Shown here in pieces: positions 1 through 6,841 of a DNA stretch of 7,647 nt. The stretch is from positions 1 to 7,647 of the forward strand of contig CAAFXL010000350.1 in assembly GCA_900767005.1 (NCBI GenBank). Reading direction: 5' to 3'. Below the pieces are notes generated by a model. That model was not told where the DNA came from, made no database searches, and was given only the letters and a program-made list of their open reading frames with translations. The position numbers were made by a program, and so were the translations under genes. Source of the DNA: an uncultured Ruminobacter sp. GTDB lineage: Bacteria > Pseudomonadota > Gammaproteobacteria > Enterobacterales > Succinivibrionaceae. Position 1 is the first letter of the stretch. Each line of letters starts with the position of its first letter.

Positions 1-1010
1 CTAAAGTCAAAAATATATTTTAAATCACCATTAAATTGAGTTCCAAAGTTAAAGTTAAATCTTACCCCTAGAACATTAAATAATGCGTTATCAACAAGTA
101 AAATACCAATAAAGCATAATGGTATAACTACTATTAATGCTTTAATCCATTTACTCTTAAAGAATAATGCAAAGACAAATGGTGAATAAATTAGTAAAAG
201 AGCAGGAATATAATTCATTTCGAAGAACATAAGATTTGAAATGAATGTTCCTGGAGCAAATACTAATAACTTATAATAACCAATAAAGAATGCTGTATTT
301 ATTGCAACAAATGAAGCAAGAACTAAAAGAACATAATAGAATATTGAACCACCAATAAACTTACTTAGTACTAAAAGTACAATAAAAACTAAGGCAACAC
401 ATATTCCTAAATAAACATAACTTAAATATTCATAATCAGCTTCATAAATTACTTGTTCAGCCTTAGTAAGTTTAACAGGGTTTACTATTGGGGTTAAATC
501 AATAGTAGCTTTGTCATCATTAAGCTTAATGAATACAACATCCTTATAGTCTTTAGAAGTACCAATACTAATTCCTTTAATCCTTTCTAATTGAGGAATA
601 AGAGAGGAAATAGGAATAGTTTTATTATTACATTTAACCTCATGGATTATAGCAATATTATCCTTACCATTAATGGTAACTTCAATCTTATGGGAAGAGT
701 TAATAGAAATTAAATACCCAATATTTTGAAGAGTAACCCCATACTTTAAAGCTTCAATAAGTGGTGTTTCTAAAGTAGCATTAGGGTAAGTCTTAACAAG
801 CTTTTTAGTTTCATCAAACTTTACTTCGTCATTCTCATCATAGGTTTTAATCGTTATATCTTGGGTATCAAGTAAATAACCAAAATCAAATGAAACTTGG
901 TTAAAACCATCAACAGGTTTAATGAAGTAATCTTTAGTAAATGAACTTAAACTAAAACCTAAAATTAGGCTAATAAAAAGAAAATAAATATATCGTAGAA
1001 ATGATCTCAT
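1..1010 (-). CDS. Unrecognised multi-pass membrane protein, C-terminus beyond the window
   Basis: An open frame of 336 codons starts at the ATG at 1010 and runs off the left edge, so the C-terminus is missing. I do not recognise the family with confidence. Residues 6-23 form a hydrophobic segment after two arginines (signal anchor or signal peptide). Residues about 24-195 are polar and rich in Ile, Lys, Asp and Asn, and are probably exported. Four membrane segments follow near 196-216, 222-246, 266-285 and 288-311. The last is followed by DNALFNVLGVRFN (307-319) and a soluble stretch. A membrane block ending in an Asp...Arg-x-Asn pattern resembles the N-terminal part of LTA-synthase/sulfatase-like envelope enzymes, whose catalytic domain would lie outside the window, but this is only a hypothesis. 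The next in-frame ATG is residue 261, and there is no clear Shine-Dalgarno at 1010. The gene lies beyond the pilin terminator and so needs its own promoter, which I cannot see. Base composition is very AT-rich (14 G+C in 361-420). Confidence 0.75.
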   Translation of the reverse strand, partial: MRSFLRYIYFLFISLILGFSLSSFTKDYFIKPVDGFNQVSFDFGYLLDTQDITIKTYDENDEVKFDETKKLVKTYPNATLETPLIEALKYGVTLQNIGYLISINSSHKIEVTINGKDNIAIIHEVKCNNKTIPISSLIPQLERIKGISIGTSKDYKDVVFIKLNDDKATIDLTPIVNPVKLTKAEQVIYEADYEYLSYVYLGICVALVFIVLLVLSKFIGGSIFYYVLLVLASFVAINTAFFIGYYKLLVFAPGTFISNLMFFEMNYIPALLLIYSPFVFALFFKSKWIKALIVVIPLCFIGILLVDNALFNVLGVRFNFNFGTQFNGDLKYIFDF

Positions 1011-1072
1011 GGAATGAAAATTTAAGAATGGTTGTAATCAGAATAATTAGATTTTTTTTGAGGTAATACGAA

Positions 1073-1096
1073 AAACAGGGGCATTCGCCCCTGTTT
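1073..1096 (-). terminator. Rho-independent terminator of the pilin-like gene
   Basis: Read on the minus strand, a perfect 10-bp stem (AAACAGGGGC paired with GCCCCTGTTT) with a GAAT loop is followed by two more T residues, giving a run of five. It begins 18 bases after the pilin stop codon. The plus-strand reading lacks a T tract, so it is oriented with the pilin gene. It also separates the pilin gene from the membrane-protein gene that starts at 1010. Confidence 0.92.
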
Positions 1097-1114
1097 AGTT
1101 ATGCTATATAAGTA

Positions 1115-1549
1115 TTAGCAAAGATCCATACCTGAACAATCAGTAGTAGCAGACTTATCATGCTTCCAATCGATAACACCATTATCTGCAGCACCGAAAG
1201 TTGGAAGAAGAGTATATGTAGCACTATTTAAGTTCTTACCAGCAATTGCCTTAGCAACAATAGTACCACTAGTTACTGTAATATTAGATACATATGAAGT
1301 AGCATAAGCTGAAGCTGCACCGATTCTCCAACCATCACCAGAATTGCCATTTACACAGGTTGAATTTGTAATTGTAGAACCTGCGCTAGTGTAAGTACCA
1401 GTACCTTCAGCGAAGAAACATAATTCAACCTGCTTCTTAACTCCATCAGTAGCCTGAACAACTTCAGTGAAACGAGCACGAGCCATGTACTTAGCGTATG
1501 CTGGTAGAGCGATAGCAGCTAAGATACCAATGATTGCGATAACGATCAT
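1115..1549 (-). CDS. Type IV pilin-like protein lacking its leader and first mature residues (silent or broken copy)
   Basis: The 144-residue frame begins MIVIAIIGILAAIALPAY, the hydrophobic N-terminal helix of type IV major pilins, in which residues 1-6 are normally FTLIEL. Here the match begins at the Leu codon before the ATG. Upstream, in frame, come CTA, CCT, CAA, AAT and then a TAA stop at 1565-1567. The prepilin peptidase leader, mature Phe1 and the expected Glu5 are therefore absent, and no other frame upstream encodes them. The rest is a good pilin: helix to about residue 45, a variable Ser/Thr/Gly-rich globular part, and four cysteines (44, 65, 138, 144), the last pair bracketing a short C-terminal loop. 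There is no Shine-Dalgarno before the ATG. Without leader and Glu5 it could not be processed or assembled normally. G+C is higher than in neighbouring genes (29 of 60 in 1441-1500). It may be a silent cassette donating sequence to an expressed pilin, or a simple remnant. The pilin identity is secure; whether it is expressed is not. Confidence 0.78.
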   Translation of the reverse strand: MIVIAIIGILAAIALPAYAKYMARARFTEVVQATDGVKKQVELCFFAEGTGTYTSAGSTITNSTCVNGNSGDGWRIGAASAYATSYVSNITVTSGTIVAKAIAGKNLNSATYTLLPTFGAADNGVIDWKHDKSATTDCSGMDLC

Positions 1550-1620
1550 TAATAGAGGTTGATTTTAGAACGATTTTATCTAGAATTATTATAAGATTTA
1601 CATAATTTTCTTATATAAAA

Positions 1621-1651
1621 ATTATATAATAATTATTGCATTTTCATCCAA
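1621..1651 (-). promoter_or_regulatory. Possible promoter ahead of the pilin-like gene
   Basis: On the minus strand TTGGAT (1651-1646) and a perfect TATAAT (1626-1621) are separated by 19 bp, longer than the usual 17. The site lies just downstream of the srmB terminator and about 70 bases upstream of the pilin-like frame, where a pilin promoter would be expected. The region is so AT-rich that a chance match is likely. Confidence 0.3.
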
Positions 1652-1662
1652 TTTGGACATGA

Positions 1663-1708
1663 AAAAGCCCCTAAAAATTTAAGTTCATTTCAATTCTTAG
1701 AGACTTTT
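1663..1708 (-). terminator. Rho-independent terminator closing the rppH-srmB unit
   Basis: On the minus strand, 13 bases after the srmB stop codon, an arm at 1708-1692 pairs over 17 positions with an arm at 1679-1663 around a 12-base loop. Three pairs are G-U and the outer part contains the G/C pairs. The second arm ends in CTTTTTC, giving the required T run. The unusual length comes from A/T pairs added at the loop end of a normal stem. Confidence 0.85.
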
Positions 1709-1720
1709 ACCAAAGACTAA

Positions 1721-3487
1721 TTAGTCTTCTTGATTTGTAGGTTTTCTCTTATCAGAAACTCTTCGATTTTTAGTAAAGTTCCCTCTTGGGCTAGATTTTC
1801 TGTCATTAGTGTTTTTCTTAAATTTATCACCATGACTAGATCTTTCACCTCTTGCTTTTGCATCTTTGGCAAAAAGCTTTGAGTCTTTTGATTTAAAATC
1901 ACCTTCTTTCTTAAAAGTTCCCTTTTTCTCAAAATTCCCCTTCTCATCTCTTCCTTCGCCACCTTTAAAACCACGATCAGATTTATCGCTTCTAAATGAT
2001 TTTTCTTTTCTAAATGATTTAGGCTTTTCTACAAACTTTCTCTGTGGTTCATCATCATTTTCATCTGGCTTTTTAGAAAACTCTGATTTTGGCTTGGAAG
2101 GTTTAGTATTCTTCTTATCCTTAGAATCTAAATTATGTTTAGCCTCCATTTCATTAAGAATTTGAGCTATTTCTTCCTCTGTTTTACCTTCTCTTTCAAG
2201 TTTAAGAATTTTCTTAAGCTTTAAGTCTGGTTTACCCTTATTCTTTTTAGCTTTTGCTCTTTCCTTAACATGCTTCTTATCCTTTTGAGCTTCCTTTTCT
2301 AATTCCTTTTTATCTTTTTTCTTTTTAGAAAAGTCTGCAATCTTATGCTGAGGTCTAAGTTCACTTACAACTCTAGTATCAAGTTGTTCACCAGTATAGC
2401 GTTCAATTCTTTCAAGCTGTGGAACATCATGAGCTTCAATTAAGCTTATTGCATAACCCTTGCGACCAGCTCTAGCGGTTCTACCAATACGGTGAACATA
2501 AACTTCAGCAGATCTTGGTAAATCAAAGTTAATAACATGAGTGATATCCACAATATCAATCCCACGAGCTGCTACGTCAGTAGCAAGCATGATTTTAACT
2601 TCATTATTCTTAAACTTTAAAATTGCAGCATTACGTTTATCTTGATCCATTTCCCCTCTTAAATAAACATGAGGAATACCTTCCTTAGTTAATTCTTGGG
2701 TTAGTTCCATTAAACGTTCACGAGTTTTTACAAAGACAATAGTCTTTTCTAAATCTTCATCTTTTAAGAAATTCTTTAAAAGCTCAATCTTATGTTCTAA
2801 AGTATCAGCATAATACTTATATTGCTTAATCTTCTTTCTTTCAGAACGCGGAGAATCAATATGAATTTCTTGTGGTTCTTTTAATACTTCATTAGCAAAT
2901 TTGGTTAAAAGTTTACCTTCTAAGGTAGCTGAAAATAATAAGGTCTGCTCTCTTCTAGTACACTTTTGGGTAATATAGGTAACATCATCAATAAATCCCA
3001 TATCAAGCATGCGATCTGCTTCATCTAAGATAAGCATTTCAACAGCATTGATATCAAACATCTTCTTACGTAGATATTCAATTAATCTTCCAGGTGTTGC
3101 AATCACAATATCAGTTTTTTTAGCAATAACATCAATCTGGTCATCATGATCTACCCCACCAATTAAAACACCAGTTTTAATATGAGGTAAATATTTAGCT
3201 AAACTTTCAGCCATGTCTTTTAACTGTAAAGCAAGTTCTCTAGTTGGCGTTAAAATAAGCACACGACATAAACCAAGCTTCTTTACCGGAAAATCCACCA
3301 AGTGCTGAAAAGCAGGTAATAAAAAAGCTGCTGATTTACCAGTACCAGTTGGAGCATCAGCTAAGATATCAAAGCCATCTAAAGCCTTAGGAATAACCTC
3401 TTGCTGCACATTAGTTGGCTTTTTAAATTCTAAATCTTCAATTGCTTGGAGTAGCTTGTCATCTAAACCTAATTCACTAAATTCCAT
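1721..3487 (-). CDS. srmB: ATP-dependent DEAD-box RNA helicase SrmB with an extended basic tail
   Basis: SrmB unwinds RNA during early assembly of the large ribosomal subunit in the cytoplasm. The core reads in order: Q motif (PTNVQ, 24-28), Walker A APTGTGKS (45-52), PTRELA (81-86), TPGR (131-134), DEAD (155-158), SAT (186-188), VFVKTRER (251-258), ATDVAARGID (302-311) and HRIGRTARAGR (332-342). SrmB rather than RhlE, RhlB or DeaD is favoured by the opening FSEL.LD..LL, LDFPVKK, MLDMGF, SRLLFSATLEG-like context, ERKKI and the ELRP segment at 376-379. The catalytic core ends near 380. A tail of about 208 residues follows, first Lys/Glu-rich and then a Phe/Gly/Arg/Lys-rich low-complexity stretch. 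E. coli SrmB has a total of 444 residues, so the protein is about 145 residues longer. The start overlaps the end of sdhE by 11 bases, with AAGGA ten bases upstream of the ATG. It is the last gene of the unit, followed by a terminator. Confidence 0.95.
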   Translation of the reverse strand: MEFSELGLDDKLLQAIEDLEFKKPTNVQQEVIPKALDGFDILADAPTGTGKSAAFLLPAFQHLVDFPVKKLGLCRVLILTPTRELALQLKDMAESLAKYLPHIKTGVLIGGVDHDDQIDVIAKKTDIVIATPGRLIEYLRKKMFDINAVEMLILDEADRMLDMGFIDDVTYITQKCTRREQTLLFSATLEGKLLTKFANEVLKEPQEIHIDSPRSERKKIKQYKYYADTLEHKIELLKNFLKDEDLEKTIVFVKTRERLMELTQELTKEGIPHVYLRGEMDQDKRNAAILKFKNNEVKIMLATDVAARGIDIVDITHVINFDLPRSAEVYVHRIGRTARAGRKGYAISLIEAHDVPQLERIERYTGEQLDTRVVSELRPQHKIADFSKKKKDKKELEKEAQKDKKHVKERAKAKKNKGKPDLKLKKILKLEREGKTEEEIAQILNEMEAKHNLDSKDKKNTKPSKPKSEFSKKPDENDDEPQRKFVEKPKSFRKEKSFRSDKSDRGFKGGEGRDEKGNFEKKGTFKKEGDFKSKDSKLFAKDAKARGERSSHGDKFKKNTNDRKSSPRGNFTKNRRVSDKRKPTNQED

Positions 3488-3761
3488 CTGGGATAATTCC
3501 TTTTTCTAAGTCTTCTTGATGACACTTTAAAATTAAATTAACGATCTTTACATGTAATGGTAAAGTTGGAGTCTGTCTACGAAGTAAAAATCTAACTAAA
3601 TCAAGATCACTTAGATCTAAAAACTCGTTATATTCCCAAAACACTTCTTCACTCATTTGGGGTAAATGATTTTTTACAAAAGGATCAAGCATAAGATCAA
3701 TTTCTCTCATGCCTCTTCTTGATTTCCACTTTAGGCTATCCCAATTTTGTTCAGTAATCAT
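3477..3761 (-). CDS. sdhE: SdhE/YgfY family FAD assembly factor for succinate dehydrogenase
   Basis: SdhE proteins help attach FAD covalently to the flavoprotein subunits of succinate dehydrogenase and fumarate reductase. This 94-residue protein is of normal family length and carries the signature KSRRGMREID (13-22), containing the conserved RGxxE (Arg16, Gly17, Glu20), followed by Leu-Asp-Pro-Phe, FWEYNEFLDLSDLDL (41-55) and a C-terminal helix. The layout matches the five-helix fold of E. coli SdhE. The start is fixed by an AGGAGG Shine-Dalgarno that overlaps the thyA stop codon. The stop lies inside srmB (11-base overlap), suggesting translational coupling. In E. coli sdhE sits beside ygfX (cptA), which is absent here. 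The identity predicts that the cell has a flavinylated SdhA or FrdA, encoded elsewhere. Confidence 0.93.
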   Translation of the reverse strand: MITEQNWDSLKWKSRRGMREIDLMLDPFVKNHLPQMSEEVFWEYNEFLDLSDLDLVRFLLRRQTPTLPLHVKIVNLILKCHQEDLEKGIIPDGI

Positions 3762-3765
3762 GTTA

Positions 3766-3771
3766 CCTCCT
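3766..3771 (-). promoter_or_regulatory. Shine-Dalgarno of sdhE overlapping the thyA stop codon
   Basis: AGGAGG lies four bases before the sdhE ATG and shares bases with the thyA TAG stop at 3772-3770. It is a near-perfect ribosome site, supports the chosen sdhE start, and suggests that ribosomes finishing thyA can reinitiate on sdhE. Confidence 0.85.
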
Positions 3772-4564
3772 AAACTGCAATTGGAGCTTTGATTGTAGGA
3801 TAAGGATCGTAATCACTAATAATAAAGTCCTCAAACTTATAATCAAATAATGAATCAGGTTTTCTAGCAAGAGTAAGTTTCGGTAAAGAACGAGGTGTTC
3901 TTGATAACTGTTCATCAGCTTGTTCTAGATGATTTAAATATAAATGAACATCCCCACCAGTCCATACAAATTCATATGGTTCAAGATTACATTGCTGAGC
4001 TACCATATGAAGAAGTAATGAATAACTTGCAATATTAAATGGTAAGCCTAAGAAAGTATCACAGCTTCTTTGGTAAAGCTGAAGACTAAGCTTATTATCA
4101 GCTACATAAAACTGAAAGAATGCATGACATGGTGGAAGCTTCATATTATCAATATCAGCAACATTCCATGCTGAAACGATCATACGGCGACTATCTGGAG
4201 TATTTTTAATTTGCTCAAGCACCTTAGAAATCTGGTCAATGTGTCTACCTTCAGGAGTTGGCCAACTGCGCCATTGGTAACCATAAATTGGACCCAAATC
4301 CCCATTTTCATCAGCCCATTCATCCCAAATAGTTACCTTATTATCATGAAGATACTTTAAATTAGTATCACCATTTAAAAACCATAATAGTTCATGAATA
4401 ATTGATCTAAGATGAAGCTTTTTAGTAGTTAATAAAGGAAAACCATCTTGCATATTAAAACGCATCTGATAACCAAAAACTGAACGAGTACCAGTACCTG
4501 TTCTATCAGTTTTAACTGCACCATGTTCCTTAATGTGCTTAAGTAAATCTAAATACTGTTGCAT
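3770..4564 (-). CDS. thyA: Thymidylate synthase (ThyA)
   Basis: ThyA methylates dUMP to dTMP using 5,10-methylenetetrahydrofolate and is a cytoplasmic homodimer. The protein has 264 residues, exactly the E. coli length, and functional residues fall at the same numbers: Arg21 in DRTGTGTR, Arg126-Arg127 (contributed by the partner subunit), nucleophile Cys146 in LPPCHAFFQFYV, QRSCD (165-169) with Arg166 and Asp169, Asn177, and His207/Tyr209 in GGDVHLYLNH. The C-terminus ends PIAV, close to the family's usual PVAI, which closes over the active site. Nothing appears broken. AAGGA sits six bases before the ATG, and the gene starts 23 bases after ptsP. In E. coli thyA is preceded by lgt, which is missing here; in the usual arrangement thyA translation is tied to lgt. 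Confidence 0.98.
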   Translation of the reverse strand: MQQYLDLLKHIKEHGAVKTDRTGTGTRSVFGYQMRFNMQDGFPLLTTKKLHLRSIIHELLWFLNGDTNLKYLHDNKVTIWDEWADENGDLGPIYGYQWRSWPTPEGRHIDQISKVLEQIKNTPDSRRMIVSAWNVADIDNMKLPPCHAFFQFYVADNKLSLQLYQRSCDTFLGLPFNIASYSLLLHMVAQQCNLEPYEFVWTGGDVHLYLNHLEQADEQLSRTPRSLPKLTLARKPDSLFDYKFEDFIISDYDPYPTIKAPIAV

Positions 4565-4587
4565 TGTAAATCCTTTATTTTTCTAAA

Positions 4588-6840
4588 CTAAAAAGCATGT
4601 TTATCATTAATGTAATCAATTAAGCCTTTCTTCTTGGCGTAATTAATATAAAGCTCTCTAATAGCTTTAGCATTTGATAACTTGATAGCTTGGCTAAATA
4701 CTTCTTCAAGCTCTTTAATATTTACTCGTCTTAAAATATATTTAACCATTGGAATTGAAGTATAGTTCATACTCAATTCTCGATAACCAATTGAAACTAA
4801 AAGCATAGCACCTAATGGATCTCCTGCTAGTTCCCCGCATAGAGCAAGTGGACGCTTAATTTCATTAGCACAAATTCTAAATAATCTTGCAAGAACTCTT
4901 ACCATCGCAGGTTGGAAGCAATCATAAAGCTTCATAACCTTTTGGTTATTTCTATCAACTGCTAAAACATACTGAGTTAAATCGTTACTACCAATTGAGA
5001 AGAAATCAAGATATGGAGCAAGATCTTCAAGTAAGAACATAATAGCTGGAACTTCAATCATGGCACCAAGTTTTGGGTAAGTAAGTTTAGTACTAAACTC
5101 TTCACAAATTTCCTTATAAGCCTGATCAAGCATTTCCTTAGCCTTAATTACTTCATCAAGGCTTGAAACCATAGGAAGCATAATTTCAAGATTTTCATAT
5201 TTTCTTGAAGCTTTTAACATGGCTCTAAACTGGGTTAATAATAAATTTGGACGGTCTAGAGTAATTCTAATCCCACGCCAACCTAAGAATGGATTAGATT
5301 CATTAATTGATAGATAAGGAAGAGGTTTATCGCCACCCACATCTAAAGTACGCATACGTACGCGTTTATTAGCAAAGTGCTTTAAACAATCTTCATAATG
5401 AACACATTCCTCAAGCTCAGTTGGGAAAGTTGTGTGCATCATAAATTCAATTTCAGTTCGATATAGACCAACGCCATCAATTGTATCAACTAAGAACTCA
5501 TCATCAGCATCAAAGTTTAAACCAGCATTTAATTCAATCTGAATTCTTTGACCATCTTCGGTAATAGTTTCTTTATCCCTTTCAGAATTAAATAAACGGC
5601 TATATTCAGCATTTTGCGTGATCATGCCTTTATATTCCGCAACTACCCCTTCAGCTGGGTCAATAATTAATTCTTTACGGCTTGCATCAAGAATAAATAA
5701 GTGGCCATCTAGCCCCTCTAAACTCATCTCAACGCCCATTAGCATTGGGATATTTAAGTTCTTAGCTAAAATTGCTGCGATAGAGTTTTGAGAACCATTT
5801 AATGAAACTAACCCTGCAATTTTTTCACGAGGTAGTTCAGCAATTAATGAAGCAGTGATTTGTTCAGCTAATAAAATAATTGGTTCATTAAAATCAAATT
5901 CTTCTAAATAACCATGAGCAAGTCTTGATAGAAGTCTTTGCACTAAATCAACGATATTTAAGGCTTCTTCTTTTAAACCTTGATCATTTTTATCTTTAAT
6001 TAGTACATCACCAACTAATTTAACGGCACTAGAAGCACTCCAACTCTCGTTATAGATTTTATAATCAACACTATCACTAAATTCTTGGTCATCAAGAATT
6101 TGTTGATAAGTATTAAATAATCTTGAAAAATCTTGCTTATTAATGTTGTTATGCATTCTAAGCGATAATGAATCAAGATCTAATTGAAGCTGAAATAATG
6201 CCTGATGGAATAATTCAGCTTGTAATTGTGGGTCATCAGTCTTTTTTAGAACTACTTGTTCAAGTTCCATATGAGGATGCCATACCCAACCTTGAGCAAT
6301 AGCAATCCCCCCAAAACCATAACGACAAACTACAGGTTCTTTGATATCAGAGTTCTTTGATTTAGTCTGCGAAATATAAATAATTGAAGCAAGCTGAGCG
6401 GCTAAAGTCACCATAAATGATTCTTCAGAATCATTAAATTGTCTTGACTGCTTTTGTTGAACGATTAAGACACCTAAAATTGTTCCTTCATGAACAATTG
6501 GCACACCTAGAAAAGATTTAAATTCTTCTTCACCAACTTCAGGAATATATTTAAAGTTTGGGTGGTCTTGAGCATTAGCAAGGTTTAATACTTCATTACG
6601 CTTACCAACTAAACCAACTAGACCTTCACCAAAGCGTAATACTACTTTACCAACTGATTCTTTTGCTAGACCTTCAGAAGCCACTAAGCGGAAACGATTA
6701 CGATCATATTCAGCTAAATATAAAGAACAACAATCAACTCCTAAAGAATCTTTAGTTTCTTTTACTAAAAGTTCTAAGGCCTTAGAAATACTCTTTTCTT
6801 TTAGTATGTCTTCAATAATTTGTCTTAATGTGGTTAACAT
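4588..6840 (-). CDS. ptsP: PtsP, GAF-domain enzyme I of the nitrogen PTS, phosphohistidine replaced by isoleucine
   Basis: PtsP normally takes phosphate from PEP on a histidine and passes it to NPr (PtsO) and then EIIA-Ntr (PtsN). The 750 residues cover the whole E. coli protein (748). A GAF sensor domain spans about 1-155 (GEGLVGLVGK 71-80, FLGVPI 110-115). An enzyme I N-terminal region follows (about 170-310), then the swivelling His domain (about 320-400), then the PEP-binding barrel (about 430-735). The barrel keeps Arg497 (RTLDVGGDK), Arg522 (GWRGIR), Glu596, Asn619-Asp620, Arg630 and Cys668 (LCGELAGDP). In the His domain E. coli has ANSHAAIMVRALGIPTVMG; here it reads QNSIAAILAKNLNIPMLMG, so the catalytic His is Ile354 (ATC at 5781-5779). 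At least two base changes separate this from a His codon, making a read error unlikely. The start lies one base after the rppH stop, with GGAGG inside rppH. PtsP is certain by homology, but phosphotransfer activity is doubtful. Confidence 0.96.
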   Translation of the reverse strand: MLTTLRQIIEDILKEKSISKALELLVKETKDSLGVDCCSLYLAEYDRNRFRLVASEGLAKESVGKVVLRFGEGLVGLVGKRNEVLNLANAQDHPNFKYIPEVGEEEFKSFLGVPIVHEGTILGVLIVQQKQSRQFNDSEESFMVTLAAQLASIIYISQTKSKNSDIKEPVVCRYGFGGIAIAQGWVWHPHMELEQVVLKKTDDPQLQAELFHQALFQLQLDLDSLSLRMHNNINKQDFSRLFNTYQQILDDQEFSDSVDYKIYNESWSASSAVKLVGDVLIKDKNDQGLKEEALNIVDLVQRLLSRLAHGYLEEFDFNEPIILLAEQITASLIAELPREKIAGLVSLNGSQNSIAAILAKNLNIPMLMGVEMSLEGLDGHLFILDASRKELIIDPAEGVVAEYKGMITQNAEYSRLFNSERDKETITEDGQRIQIELNAGLNFDADDEFLVDTIDGVGLYRTEIEFMMHTTFPTELEECVHYEDCLKHFANKRVRMRTLDVGGDKPLPYLSINESNPFLGWRGIRITLDRPNLLLTQFRAMLKASRKYENLEIMLPMVSSLDEVIKAKEMLDQAYKEICEEFSTKLTYPKLGAMIEVPAIMFLLEDLAPYLDFFSIGSNDLTQYVLAVDRNNQKVMKLYDCFQPAMVRVLARLFRICANEIKRPLALCGELAGDPLGAMLLVSIGYRELSMNYTSIPMVKYILRRVNIKELEEVFSQAIKLSNAKAIRELYINYAKKKGLIDYINDKHAF

Positions 6841-6841
6841 C

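Noticed and set aside
1550..1662. Possible frameshift hiding the pilin leader
   Set aside because: All three minus-strand frames upstream of the pilin ATG were read and none encodes a GFTLIE-like leader, so the head is missing rather than out of frame.
1717..1974. An 85-codon minus-strand frame overlapping the end of srmB
   Set aside because: It lies in a shifted frame of the low-complexity tail. The srmB frame continues through it to a stop followed by a terminator, so there is no sign of a separate gene.
1866..2165. A 99-codon open frame on the plus strand opposite the srmB tail
   Set aside because: It is the antisense shadow of low-complexity Lys/Glu/Phe codons and gives a Ser/Phe/Leu-rich product with no recognisable domain or ribosome site.
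5779..5781. Single-base sequencing error as the cause of His to Ile in PtsP
   Set aside because: ATC differs from CAC at two positions and from CAT at three, and the surrounding frame is intact, so one miscalled base cannot explain it.
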